The notes: generated by a model not told the origin, from the letters alone. 64,000 bases of DNA from an uncultured Eubacteriales bacterium (GCA_900546845.1 UREK01000007.1:14304-78303); one strand, 5' to 3'; counted from the first letter of the stretch, positions 16,545 to 24,432 are shown. Numbers and translations are program-made.

Positions 16545-16566
16545 AGGGCGCGCTGCGCGCGCCCTG
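16545..16566. terminator. left copy of duplicated terminator flanking repeat A2
   Basis: GC-rich stem-loop AGGGCGCGC-TGC-GCGCGCCCT, identical over 22 nt to 16767-16788. On the minus strand this distal copy is followed by TTCTCTTTCC, so it is the copy that looks like the functional terminator of the CobW pair. Confidence 0.65.
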
Positions 16567-16766
16567 TTGCTTGTCGAAAAAGTCTCTCCGGGATTGTCAA
16601 GGGCCGCAGCCCTTGACTTTCAATCGCGAGCAGCGACCTGTGCGGTGCGAGCGAAAAGCCTTGCGCCGCAAGGCTTTCTTTACACGGAGCGCTGGCCGCG
16701 CCATCGGCGCAAGCGCGGCGTGTATTTCTCGATCAAGTGGCATCTGCCACTTGATCGACAGCCTGC
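16567..16766 (+). mobile_element. repeat family A copy 2
   Basis: 200-bp copy of the element at 7101-7298, same orientation, identical over most of its left 170 bp. The terminal hairpin here is CGATCAAGTGGCA/TGCCACTTGATCG: relative to copy 1 one A-T pair has become C-G on both arms, a compensatory change that supports selection for the fold. Flanked by a 22-nt direct repeat of a terminator stem unrelated in sequence to that at copy 1. Confidence 0.75.
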
Positions 16767-16788
16767 AGGGCGCGCTGCGCGCGCCCTG
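16767..16788. terminator. right copy of duplicated terminator flanking repeat A2
   Basis: Exact repeat of 16545-16566, lying 8 nt downstream (minus strand) of the end of the CobW/YcgQ-like gene. Confidence 0.65.
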
Positions 16789-16795
16789 CATATCC

Positions 16796-17743
16796 TCAAT
16801 AAAACGTCGCCACTTCTTCCTCCGGCTTTTCCGCTGGTTCGACGGAGAGTGCTGTCAGCACTGGCCCCTTTGTGCCGTAAGCCTTGTGATATTCGATGGA
16901 GACCTTCGCCGTGAGGGTTACCCAGTCCCGCTTGTGGAGCGTTGCCGCCTCCGGCCATTTACAGACGAGCGCGGCGTACTTGATGTCATTCACACAGCAG
17001 GTCATCACGTGGCGGCCAACGATGAACACATCCTTGCCGAGCTTGGGCGAAAGCGCCACGACGCCTTTGAAGCGAACGGTTCTGCCGGAATATTTCCCTG
17101 CATCCTCGGTGATGTCGCGGTACCAGAGGGCATAGTCCCCATCCGCGATCTCGATGATAGGCGCGTTGAGGTCAAAAGGCAGCGGATCCTCGATCTCGTC
17201 GTATTCCACCTTGCCGTTCGGGTATTCAAATGCGATGTTCGTCCGGCGCGACGTTGCGCGGACGATCTTGTGGAACATGAGCTTGTCGGTTTCATCGCTC
17301 GCGCGGTTGAATACCACAAGTTCACAGCTTTTGAGCTTGTCCACCACGAGCGGACGCATGTTCGAGTTGTAATTCAAAAATGTGCGCGCGTCCACGAACA
17401 GGAACTCCTGATAGATGCTCCAATCCTCCGGCATGTGCTGATAGAGCGAATCCAGCATCCACATGCCGTTGTATTCCACGAGAACGCGGGTGGCCCTGTG
17501 CTTCTTTTGCAGCGCAGCAAGGCGCGTTGCGGCAAGGCCGCTTTCCTCCTCGATCATCTCGATGAACACGTTGCCGCCCGCGAAGGTATCCGGGGCATAT
17601 TCCTCCTCGCCCTCCTCGCACAGCAGCAGCAGTGTGCGTTCATCCGCGTTGAAGCGCTTATCCTCCAGCGTCTCCTGGATGAAACGCGTTTTTCCCGCTT
17701 CCAGGAAGCCGGTGAACAGATAAACCGGAATCTCCATAGCCAT
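16796..17743 (-). CDS. CobW/P47K-type GTPase fused to a YcgQ (DUF1980/TIGR03943)-like C-terminal domain
   Basis: 315 aa. Residues 1-200 form a P47K GTPase: Walker A FTGFLEAGKT, YNGMWMLD in place of the usual EPSG segment, FVDARTF, and VVFNRASDE as the NKxD equivalent. No CxCC metal motif is present. From about 222 a second domain follows, GRTVRFKGVVALSP...IVGRHVMTCCVNDIKYAALVCKW...WVTLTAKV, which matches the conserved RxxMxCC pattern of the C-terminal region of YcgQ-type proteins. P47K and YcgQ genes are often neighbours in metal-starvation loci; here they look fused. It sits 12 nt after the His-rich CobW gene. Confidence 0.75.
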   Translation of the reverse strand: MAMEIPVYLFTGFLEAGKTRFIQETLEDKRFNADERTLLLLCEEGEEEYAPDTFAGGNVFIEMIEEESGLAATRLAALQKKHRATRVLVEYNGMWMLDSLYQHMPEDWSIYQEFLFVDARTFLNYNSNMRPLVVDKLKSCELVVFNRASDETDKLMFHKIVRATSRRTNIAFEYPNGKVEYDEIEDPLPFDLNAPIIEIADGDYALWYRDITEDAGKYSGRTVRFKGVVALSPKLGKDVFIVGRHVMTCCVNDIKYAALVCKWPEAATLHKRDWVTLTAKVSIEYHKAYGTKGPVLTALSVEPAEKPEEEVATFY

Positions 17744-17755
17744 ACCGCCTCCGCG

Positions 17756-18859
17756 TCAGCGCGTCGGGAAGAGCGCCGCAAGCGCGGCTTCGTTGAGCTT
17801 TGAGCCGATCACGCAGAGCCTGCCAGTGATCGGCGCGGGGCCTTCGCGCACCTCGCTTTCGCCGGGCACAAGGTCAAAATGCAGCCACTTGCCGCACGTG
17901 CAGGCGACCATGCCCTTTGCGCGGAGCACGAGGCCGTATTGCGCCTCATTGCTGAGCGCCGCGAGCGCGTTCTCGAGCTCTTCCCGGCTGAACTTGTGGG
18001 TCGTCTCGATTCCCCAGCTTACGAACACCTCGTCAGCATCGTGGCCATGATGGTGGTGATGGTCATGATGATGGCCGCAGGAACATGCCTCGTGCTCATG
18101 GCCGTGTTCATGGTCATGGTCGTGCTCATGGCCGTGTTCGTGGTCATGGTCGTGCTCATGGCCGTGTTCGTGTTCATGTTCATGCTCATGATGATGGCCG
18201 CAGACGGGGCATACTTCATCTTCCTCCGATTCGGAAGCGAGCTGCGTCAGCGCAGCCGCGAGCGTATCCTTGCGCTCCATAGCGGCGAGGATCTGCGCGC
18301 CGTCAAGCTGATCCCAGGGGGTTGTGACGATCACGGCGGAGGGGTTATGCTCCCGGAGCAGCGCTACTGCCGTGGAGAGCTTGTCCTCCGGGATGGAATC
18401 CGTGCGGGAAAGGACGATCGCGCCTGCATGCTCCACCTGGTCGTTGAAGAATTCGCCGAAGTTCTTCATGTACAGCTTGCACTTGTTGGCGTCCACTACG
18501 GCGGTGAAGCTGTTGAGCGCAAGCTCCTTGGAGTCCACGCCCTGCACGGCGCGGATCACGTCGCTCAGCTTGCCTACGCCGGATGGTTCGATGAGGATGC
18601 GGTCCGGTGCGAACTGGGAGAGCACCTTCTTGAGCGCTTCCGCAAAGTCGCCCACGAGGCTGCAGCAGATGCAGCCGGAGTTCATCTCGGTGATTTCCAC
18701 GCCGGAATCCTGCAGAAACCCGCCGTCCACGGCGATCTCGCCGAATTCGTTTTCAATTAAAACAAGCTTTTCGCCCGCGTATGCTTCGCGGATCAGCTTT
18801 TTGATGAGCGTGGTTTTGCCGGCGCCCAGGAAACCGGAAAAAATATCGATTTTCGTCAT
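17756..18859 (-). CDS. CobW-family GTP-binding metallochaperone with His-rich loop
   Basis: COG0523 protein, 367 aa: Walker A SGFLGAGKTTLIKKL, ENEFGEIAVD, the metal-transfer motif GCICC in MNSGCICCSLVGDF, LIEPSGVGK, and the GTP-specificity region VLSRTD. After about residue 215 comes CPVCGHH and a long His/Glu/Asp stretch, then the CobW C-terminal domain. These GTPases deliver metal, usually zinc, to client proteins; the His-rich segment is a typical metal-buffering insert. It heads a two-gene operon with the P47K/YcgQ fusion. Confidence 0.9.
   Translation of the reverse strand: MTKIDIFSGFLGAGKTTLIKKLIREAYAGEKLVLIENEFGEIAVDGGFLQDSGVEITEMNSGCICCSLVGDFAEALKKVLSQFAPDRILIEPSGVGKLSDVIRAVQGVDSKELALNSFTAVVDANKCKLYMKNFGEFFNDQVEHAGAIVLSRTDSIPEDKLSTAVALLREHNPSAVIVTTPWDQLDGAQILAAMERKDTLAAALTQLASESEEDEVCPVCGHHHEHEHEHEHGHEHDHDHEHGHEHDHDHEHGHEHEACSCGHHHDHHHHHGHDADEVFVSWGIETTHKFSREELENALAALSNEAQYGLVLRAKGMVACTCGKWLHFDLVPGESEVREGPAPITGRLCVIGSKLNEAALAALFPTR
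18091..18180. repeat. three 30-bp tandem repeats encoding the His-rich loop
   Basis: Three 30-bp units (18091-18120, 18121-18150, 18151-18180) each starting CGTGCTCATGGCC encode the repeated His/Glu/Asp decapeptide of the CobW protein. The block is bounded by direct repeats of CATGATGATGGCCGCAG (18064 and 18186). Unit number is likely variable between strains. Confidence 0.85.
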
Positions 18860-18907
18860 TCCATTTCTTCTTTCCGCAGCCCTTGCTGCATGTTTTTCTA
18901 ACCCTGA

Positions 18908-18936
18908 ATTATAACGCTGAATCCCCGAAAATACAA
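18908..18936 (-). promoter_or_regulatory. promoter of the CobW operon
   Basis: Minus strand TTGTAT (18936-18931), 17-nt spacer, TATAAT (18913-18908), about 50 nt before the CobW start. No clear Zur palindrome was recognised. Confidence 0.55.
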
Positions 18937-18958
18937 GCGGTGCGCTCGGAATTGAGCA

Positions 18959-19726
18959 TCATTCTGCAGGCGCTTCTCCAACCGGCAACTCCACGATGCC
19001 CGAGACGCTCCAGCTTTCGCAGGAATACCAGAAATAACCGGCATGTTCCGCCCCCGCTTCGTCCCAATACGCATAGCGTATGAGCATGGCGTCGTCCTCC
19101 CGCCACTGCACGAAAGTGTATTGCGCGCCTTCCGCGACGCCGAAAAGCAGGCTGACATTTATGGTATGGTTGCCGGCGTAATCGTCTATCACGAGCCGCG
19201 TGCCCTCCGCATCCTGCATGGATACGGCGAGATACCGCCCGCTGGGCGACCACCACATGCCGCCGAACTCTGCGCCCAAATAAGTTGTTAAGTAATAGCC
19301 GCGATCGCGGCTGGTGCAGACGGTTTTGAGCGTAAAGCCGCCGGCCTTTGGGAAGATGCCGGTCACGTCGCCGCGATAGGCCGTGGCGGTCATGCTGCCA
19401 TCCGGCGCGGCTTCGCGTGCCGCGATGTGAAAATACCCTTTGCTGAGCAACACGAGTAGGCAGATTATCGTGCCAAGCAGCAGCGCGGCGATGGAAAATG
19501 ATGCCGTCCGCTTCATGGTGCGGCGCTTTTCCCGGAAAAGGGCTTTTTTGTAATCCAGGCTTTGCGCGGCAGCTTCCTCAGAAAGCGGGGCCTGCATGCG
19601 CGCGAGCTCCGCCCGGCAGGCGGGGCACTCCTTCACATGCGTCTCGATGAGCGCAGCGCTTTCCGCGCTCGCAAGCCCGTCCGCGTACAGCGGGAGCAGA
19701 TCCCGGACGATGCTGCAGTTCGTCAT
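18959..19726 (-). CDS. anti-sigma factor with zf-HC2 domain and extracytoplasmic sensor
   Basis: 255 aa. N-terminal anti-sigma zinc finger (HVKECPACRAEL, the Hx3Cx2C motif) in the cytoplasm, one membrane helix at about 84-106, then an outside domain with WWSPSGRYLAVSMQD, a propeller-like motif, and WSVSGIVELP at the end. It should hold the adjacent ECF sigma factor inactive until an envelope signal arrives. ATG 19726 overlaps the sigma stop (ATGA), the usual arrangement; the long upstream extension of the frame is a shadow of the sigma gene. Confidence 0.85.
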   Translation of the reverse strand: MTNCSIVRDLLPLYADGLASAESAALIETHVKECPACRAELARMQAPLSEEAAAQSLDYKKALFREKRRTMKRTASFSIAALLLGTIICLLVLLSKGYFHIAAREAAPDGSMTATAYRGDVTGIFPKAGGFTLKTVCTSRDRGYYLTTYLGAEFGGMWWSPSGRYLAVSMQDAEGTRLVIDDYAGNHTINVSLLFGVAEGAQYTFVQWREDDAMLIRYAYWDEAGAEHAGYFWYSCESWSVSGIVELPVGEAPAE

Positions 19727-20199
19727 GGCGTTTCCTCCAATTCGTTTAAAATCATGGCCTTCGCGCGGAAAAACGTTACGCGCGCCCAGGTTTCCGTCCT
19801 GCCCAGCGCATCGCCGATCTCCCGAAACGGGAGGCCGGAAAGCCGGAGGAAGAACGCTTCCCGGTAAGGCTCCCGGAGCTTCTTTGCGGCGGCAAGCGCC
19901 GCATGGGCTGTCTCCCGGTCGAGAAAACAGTCCTCGAAAGGGACGGCCTCCGCAGGAATATCCTCCGGGAAGGGCGCATACCGCTTTTGCCGCCGGACTT
20001 CGCTGAAATACAGGTTTTTTGCGATGGCGCACAGCCAGGTGGAAGGCTTGCAGCACCCGTCATAGAGCGCCGGCTTTTGCAGCGCGCGCAGGAACGTCTC
20101 GGCAGCAAGTTCCTCCGCAATGGCTGCGCTGCCGGAAAGGGAGAGCAGGTAGCCGTAAACGATCCGATAATTGTCCCGGTAGAAATCCTCGCGCGTCAT
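19723..20199 (-). CDS. ECF-family RNA polymerase sigma factor
   Basis: 158 aa with only regions 2 and 4: region 2 from YRIVYGYLLSLSGSAAIAEELAAETFLRAL to STWLCAIAKNLYFSEVRRQKR, region 4 from LREPYREAFFLRLSGLPFREIGDALGRTETWARVTFFRAK. AAAGGAGG is immediately adjacent to an ATG at 20205 and 6 nt from ATG 20199, so 20199 is preferred. The anti-sigma gene overlaps its stop. Confidence 0.9.
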   Translation of the reverse strand: MTREDFYRDNYRIVYGYLLSLSGSAAIAEELAAETFLRALQKPALYDGCCKPSTWLCAIAKNLYFSEVRRQKRYAPFPEDIPAEAVPFEDCFLDRETAHAALAAAKKLREPYREAFFLRLSGLPFREIGDALGRTETWARVTFFRAKAMILNELEETP

Positions 20200-20228
20200 C
20201 GGCATCCTCCTTTCCCAGTTGTTAATGA

Positions 20229-20254
20229 AACGCCGCAGCGCGCGTTTTGTTACA
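20229..20254 (-). promoter_or_regulatory. ECF-type promoter, probably autoregulated
   Basis: Minus strand TGTAAC (20254-20249), 16-nt spacer, CGTT (20232-20229), resembling ECF consensus elements and placed about 30 nt before the sigma start. Confidence 0.45.
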
Positions 20255-20309
20255 AGGCGCCTTGCCTTAAATTTTAACGGCGTGTGCGGGGGACGATACA
20301 GGAAGCGTT

Positions 20310-20441
20310 TTGAAAATTTTGCTGCACAACGAGCGGTCGGACTGCGTGCTGTGTTCCACACTGGCCTCCGACACACTCATATTCGCCTCTTCAGCCATCG
20401 TGAGCGGCTATACCTTGGAAACGCTCGGCGTGGCGGAATAG
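20310..20441 (+). CDS. possible 43-aa protein with TTG start
   Basis: TTG-started frame (MKILLHNE...TLETLGVAE) with AGGAAG 4-5 nt upstream and a strong intrinsic terminator 10 nt after its TAG. The residue mix (two Cys, short hydrophobic middle LIFASSAIVSG) looks protein-like. It occupies an otherwise empty 315-nt gap between the ECF sigma gene and merR, on the opposite strand to both. No family recognised; it could be a chance frame. Confidence 0.35.
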   Translation: MKILLHNERSDCVLCSTLASDTLIFASSAIVSGYTLETLGVAE

Positions 20442-20450
20442 AGGGTGCAT

Positions 20451-20479
20451 AAAAACGGACGCGCAGGCGTCCGCTTTTT
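20451..20479. terminator. bidirectional intrinsic terminator
   Basis: AAAAA-CGGACGC-GCAG-GCGTCCG-CTTTTT: serves the small frame on the plus strand and merR on the minus strand. Confidence 0.75.
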
Positions 20480-20514
20480 GCGTGGCGTTTTATTGTTAGG
20501 CCGCCTTGCCCCTT

Positions 20515-20970
20515 TCAGCAGCCGCAGCGCGCGAGAATGCGCTCGCGGAGCTTGCGCACATCCTCCGGCAGATCCTCCAGCGTGAGGTTTTGCAGGGAAG
20601 CGGCGGAGCCGGCCTTCGCGGCGGCGTCATAATACCAGCATTTGTAGTCGATCACATCGAGCGTAGCCTGCAGCGTTTCCATTTGTTTGAGGACGGCGCG
20701 CCTGCGCTCGTAAAACATGTCCCGCCGCTGCGGCAGCGTCGCATCCCCTTCCAGGCACCAGTCGATGAACTGCTTGATGTCCCGGATAGGCATGCCGGTC
20801 GCCTTTAGGCATTCGATCAGCCGGAGCCATTCGAAATCCGATTCCTTGAATACGCGGATGCCGCTCTCGCTGCGGTCCACAAAGGGGAGCAGGCCTTCCT
20901 TGTCGTAATAGCGCAGGGTAGGCGCACTCAGGTGCATGCGCGCGGCGGCTTCGCCGATGGTATAGGGCAT
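20515..20970 (-). CDS. MerR-family transcriptional regulator
   Basis: 151 aa: winged HTH YTIGEAAARMHLSAPTLRYYDKEGLLPF followed by the second HTH half (FEWLRLIECLKATGMPIRDIKQFI), then a coiled coil (MFYERRRAVLKQMETLQATLDVIDYKCWYYD) and a short C-terminus ending ARCGC. This is the YyaN/AdhR-like subgroup, without a large ligand domain. AAGGAG precedes ATG 20970. A 13-bp perfect inverted repeat at its promoter, also seen in relaxed form at the MATE promoter, is the likely operator. Confidence 0.88.
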   Translation of the reverse strand: MPYTIGEAAARMHLSAPTLRYYDKEGLLPFVDRSESGIRVFKESDFEWLRLIECLKATGMPIRDIKQFIDWCLEGDATLPQRRDMFYERRRAVLKQMETLQATLDVIDYKCWYYDAAAKAGSAASLQNLTLEDLPEDVRKLRERILARCGC

Positions 20971-21036
20971 AGAATTCTCCTTCTTACGTTCTCGCTGTTG
21001 GTCCGTCCTTGTTGCAGAACAATGGAAATATGAAAA

Positions 21037-21066
21037 GCTGCACTTAAAGCTCACTTTAAGTGCAGC
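21037..21066. promoter_or_regulatory. MerR-type operator at merR
   Basis: Perfect inverted repeat with 13-bp arms, GCTGCACTTAAAG and its reverse complement, separated by CTCA. It lies immediately downstream of the merR -10, so binding should repress merR. Confidence 0.65.
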
Positions 21067-21069
21067 ATT

Positions 21070-21098
21070 ATCATACCGCAAACGTGCGTACCCGTCAA
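21070..21098 (-). promoter_or_regulatory. promoter of merR
   Basis: Minus strand TTGACG (21098-21093), 17-nt spacer, TATGAT (21075-21070). Confidence 0.55.
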
Positions 21099-21107
21099 GG
21101 GGCAGGG

Positions 21108-24100
21108 TCAGAACAGCGTGAGCTGCTTCCCCTGTTCCGCATGGCGCCTGCGTGCGGTCTCGCGCAGGATGGAATCCGGGAGTTCCCGCAAAAATTCAGA
21201 GGGTGGGTTCGGCGCGGTCAGGATCAGCTCATCCCGCGCGCGGGTCATGCCCACGAAGAAGAGCCGCCGCTCCTCTTCCAGGTCAGAAACCATACCCTCG
21301 CGTTCCAGCGGGAACGCGCCTGCGGAAAGCCCGGCGAGGAACACGACCGGGAATTCGAGGCCCTTTGCGCCGTGCAGCGTCATCAGACGCACCGCGCCGG
21401 AGGAATAGGCTTTCCCGGCCGCGCGGCGCAGATCCGCCTCCTCGCCGAGCGCAAGCGCGTGCAGGAACCCCGCCATGTCCGCATAGTAAGCAGCAAGCTC
21501 GGCAAGCCGCGTGAGCGCGGGCGCATCCGGCGCGTACTCCGCCTGATAGCGCTCCACGAGCTTGCGCGGCTTTTCGTGTGCAGTGCGCGGAAGAAAGTCC
21601 GCGCAGGCGGAAAGGAACGCTTCCGGGCAGCCGGCTGCACGCAGCGCTTCCGGGGAGAATGTGCCTGGGGACGCGCCCGGCGTGGACAAGCGCGATGTGG
21701 ACGCGCTTACGCGGGCGGCGTCTGCATCCGTGCAGCCGAAGGCAAGGCGCAGGCAGGCGCGGAGGGAGAGCGCGTCCGCGGGGTTCAGCAGGAAGCGGAA
21801 GAAGGCGAGCGCGCCCTGCACCGCGCCGTCCGCAAGCTCGCTGCCGCGGCCGGACACGATGCAGGGGATGTCGTCGTGCCGCAGGCAGGCTTCGACGGCC
21901 TCCAACTGGCGGTGGGTGCGGCAAAGGACTGCCAGGTCGGAAAACGGGCGCGCATCCTCCTGCCGGTTCCCGGCGCGCGCGTGTGCGGAGAGCATGTCCA
22001 GCCCGCCCGCCATGCGCGCGATCTCCTTGGCAATCCAGACGCCCTCGGCAAACGGCGTTTCCGCGCGCAGCAGGCGCACCGCCGCCCCGCCTGGCCGCGC
22101 AGGGAGCAGCTCCCGCGGGCCGCCCGGGTTGCGCGCGATGGCCTGCCGCGCGCATGCGAGGATCTCCGGCGTGGAGCGGTAGTTGGTGCGGAGGCGGATA
22201 GTGGAAAGCGCGGGGAAATCCGCCCGAAGCTCGTCAAAGCAGACGGCGCTCGCGCCGCGGAAGCCGTAGATGGACTGATCTGGGTCGCCGATCACAAAGA
22301 GGCTCTCCCCACCCTTGGCCCAGGCGCGTACCAGCTTGCGCTGCACGGCGTTGATGTCCTGGAATTCGTCCACGAGCAGGTGGCGGAACCGGGCGCGCTT
22401 CCGCTTCCCGGCGGGCTCGTTTTCGGCGGCGTCAAGCGCTTCGAGCAGCAGGTCGTCCAGATCCCGCGCGCCAAGGGCGCGGCAGGCCGCGCAGTACGCT
22501 TCGTATACGCGGGGGTCGAGCGCCGCTTCCTCCAGGGAAGCTCCGTTCTTTACACGCGAAATGGCGCGCTGCGCGTCGCGCACGGAAGCTGGGGAGCCGG
22601 CGGCGCCGAGTGCTTCCTGCACGAGGAGCTCCGCCTCCGCTTCGCCGAGGAGCGGTTTTTGGGGAAGCAGGCCGAGGCAGACGGCGTGGAACGTGCCGAT
22701 GGTCATGCCGGCGAGCGCCTGTTTGCCGCCAAGGCGCGCCGCAAGGCGTTCACGCATTTCCGCGGCGGCTTGGTTGGTGAACGTCACCGCCGTGATCTCC
22801 GCGGGCTTTGCGCCGCGCGTTTCGATCAAATACGCGATGCGGGCGACGAGCGTTTTCGTCTTGCCCGTGCCCGGCCCTGCGATGACGGCGACGGCGGGCT
22901 CTTCCGTTTCGACGGCGCTGCGCTGCTCCGCGTTGAGCGCGTCTGCGCGCGGCGCTTCCGGCGTGCTTGCCTGCGCCCGCGCTGGCTCTGCCGGCAGTGC
23001 AGCGGCAGGCTTTTTCTGTGCGGAGGCTTCCGGCGCGGCCGCGCCGAACAGCGAGAGCTGCCCTTGCAGCGCGGCGCGCTCCTCTGGGGAAAAGAGCGTG
23101 ATTTTGCCGTATTCGCCGTCGTACCCGCCGGTGCGCGCCACCTGCCCGGCGCGCAGGCGGCGCACGCCTTCCGCGATGCAGGGCCCCGCTGCCCGCTCGA
23201 TTTCCGCGAGGGGCGCTTCCCGCAAAATGTAGAACTCCGGGCCGAGCGCGCGCAGAAGCGCCTCGTATTGCCGCTGGGCCTTTTGCCCCGCAGCAGACGT
23301 GCCCATGGCGGCGGCGATCAGCTCCGGCAGGGGGACGAGGCTCTCGTACGGTTTCCTGTCTGGCGGGAGGAAGCCTTCGGCCCGGTCTGCAAGGGCGAGC
23401 ACGCGGTGCTGCACGCCGATGGTTAGCTTCCGGCCGCAGACCGGGCATTTGCCGCCGAGGCGGAGCGTTTCCTCCGGCTCGAGGCGCACGCCGCAGTTCC
23501 GGTGGCCGTCCAGGTGGTACTTCCCTTCTTCCGGGAAGAATTCGATGGTGCCCTGAAAGCCTTCGCCGGTTTGCAGAGCGTGCCGCAGCGCAGGATAGGA
23601 AAGCGGCGCTTCGATGCAGTTTGCCTCCCGGCCAAGCTTTGCGGGGGAATGGGCATCCGAATTGGAGACGAGCGTAAAACGGTCGAGCGCGCTGACGCGC
23701 CAGTTCATGGGCGGGTCAGAGGAAAGGCCGGTCTCGAGGGCATGGATCTCGCCCGCGAGGCCGCCAAAGCATTCCTCGATTGTATCGAACCCTGAAAACG
23801 CGCCGAACAGCGAAAAGTGCGGCGTCCAGATATGCGCGGGGATGAACATGGCCTCCGGGCAGGTGTCGAGCGTGATCTCGAGCAAGTCCTCGCAGTCGAG
23901 GCCGAGGATGGGCCGCCCGTCCGAGCGGATGTTGCCGATGGCATCAAGGCGTTGGGCAAGGGCATCCGCCGCGCTGAGTCCCGGCAGGAGAATGAGGCTG
24001 TGTACCTTGCGGGTCCTGCCGCCCTTCTTATAGATGGTGCTGATCTCGCCCGTGACGAGGAAACGCGCGGGCTCGTCCGCGCCGGCGGCCTCGGCGGGCA

Positions 24101-24311
24101 GGCGGAATTCGCGGCGCAGCATGTAAAGCCCTTCCTCCGCAGGGACGAGCTGTTCGCGCATCGCGGCGCGCCAGGCGGGATGCGTGAAATCCCCAGTGCC
24201 GACGAGGAGGATGCCCTTGTTGCGCGCGGCAAGGTCGAGGTGCGGCAAGTCGCAGTCCCGGCTGGTGGCGCGGGAATAGCTGGAATGGATATGAAGGTCT
24301 GCGATATACAT
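21108..24311 (-). CDS. endonuclease Q-UvrD/Rep helicase fusion
   Basis: 1067 aa. Residues 1-405 look like endonuclease Q: PHP metal motif DLHIHSSYSRAT, VGTGDFTHP, LVTGEISTIYKKGGRTRKVH, PAHIWTPHFSLFG, SNSDAHSPAKLGREAN, then a zinc site (C273, C289, C292 in CPVCGRKLTIGVQHR). Residues 455-1060 are a superfamily 1A helicase: Walker A GPGTGKTKT (479-487), LLVDEFQD (645-652), GDPDQSIYGFRG, RTNYRST, MTLHGAKGLEF and VGMTRARDELIL. EndoQ nicks 5' of deaminated bases (uracil, hypoxanthine) and abasic sites, so the fusion suggests nicking coupled to strand unwinding. Two beta-clamp-like motifs are present: QLSLF (418-422, end of the EndoQ part) and QLTLF as the last five residues. AGGAG is 6 nt before ATG 24311. 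Confidence 0.9.
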   Translation of the reverse strand: MYIADLHIHSSYSRATSRDCDLPHLDLAARNKGILLVGTGDFTHPAWRAAMREQLVPAEEGLYMLRREFRLPAEAAGADEPARFLVTGEISTIYKKGGRTRKVHSLILLPGLSAADALAQRLDAIGNIRSDGRPILGLDCEDLLEITLDTCPEAMFIPAHIWTPHFSLFGAFSGFDTIEECFGGLAGEIHALETGLSSDPPMNWRVSALDRFTLVSNSDAHSPAKLGREANCIEAPLSYPALRHALQTGEGFQGTIEFFPEEGKYHLDGHRNCGVRLEPEETLRLGGKCPVCGRKLTIGVQHRVLALADRAEGFLPPDRKPYESLVPLPELIAAAMGTSAAGQKAQRQYEALLRALGPEFYILREAPLAEIERAAGPCIAEGVRRLRAGQVARTGGYDGEYGKITLFSPEERAALQGQLSLFGAAAPEASAQKKPAAALPAEPARAQASTPEAPRADALNAEQRSAVETEEPAVAVIAGPGTGKTKTLVARIAYLIETRGAKPAEITAVTFTNQAAAEMRERLAARLGGKQALAGMTIGTFHAVCLGLLPQKPLLGEAEAELLVQEALGAAGSPASVRDAQRAISRVKNGASLEEAALDPRVYEAYCAACRALGARDLDDLLLEALDAAENEPAGKRKRARFRHLLVDEFQDINAVQRKLVRAWAKGGESLFVIGDPDQSIYGFRGASAVCFDELRADFPALSTIRLRTNYRSTPEILACARQAIARNPGGPRELLPARPGGAAVRLLRAETPFAEGVWIAKEIARMAGGLDMLSAHARAGNRQEDARPFSDLAVLCRTHRQLEAVEACLRHDDIPCIVSGRGSELADGAVQGALAFFRFLLNPADALSLRACLRLAFGCTDADAARVSASTSRLSTPGASPGTFSPEALRAAGCPEAFLSACADFLPRTAHEKPRKLVERYQAEYAPDAPALTRLAELAAYYADMAGFLHALALGEEADLRRAAGKAYSSGAVRLMTLHGAKGLEFPVVFLAGLSAGAFPLEREGMVSDLEEERRLFFVGMTRARDELILTAPNPPSEFLRELPDSILRETARRRHAEQGKQLTLF

Positions 24312-24361
24312 GCGTTTCTCCTGTGGGGCATATTTTGGCGGATGTTCCCGATTCCTTATTA

Positions 24362-24390
24362 ATTATAATGAAGGCGGCGGCGCGCGTCAA
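24362..24390 (-). promoter_or_regulatory. promoter of the EndoQ-UvrD gene
   Basis: Minus strand TTGACG (24390-24385), 17-nt spacer, TATAAT (24367-24362), about 50 nt before the start codon. Confidence 0.6.
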
Positions 24391-24403
24391 CGCGGGGAAC
24401 GCC

Positions 24404-24432
24404 TGTACAAACCGGGGGAAACCATATATACT
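24404..24432 (+). promoter_or_regulatory. promoter of the TSUP gene
   Basis: TGTACA (24404-24409), 17-nt spacer, TATACT (24427-24432), about 50 nt before the TTG start at 24484. Confidence 0.45.

Noticed and set aside
18091..18180. Tandem 30-bp repeats considered as a CRISPR array
   Set aside because: No spacers between units and the repeats are in frame inside the CobW gene.
21060..23426. 788-aa plus-strand frame opposite the EndoQ-UvrD gene
   Set aside because: Antisense shadow; the helicase motifs on the minus strand are unambiguous.
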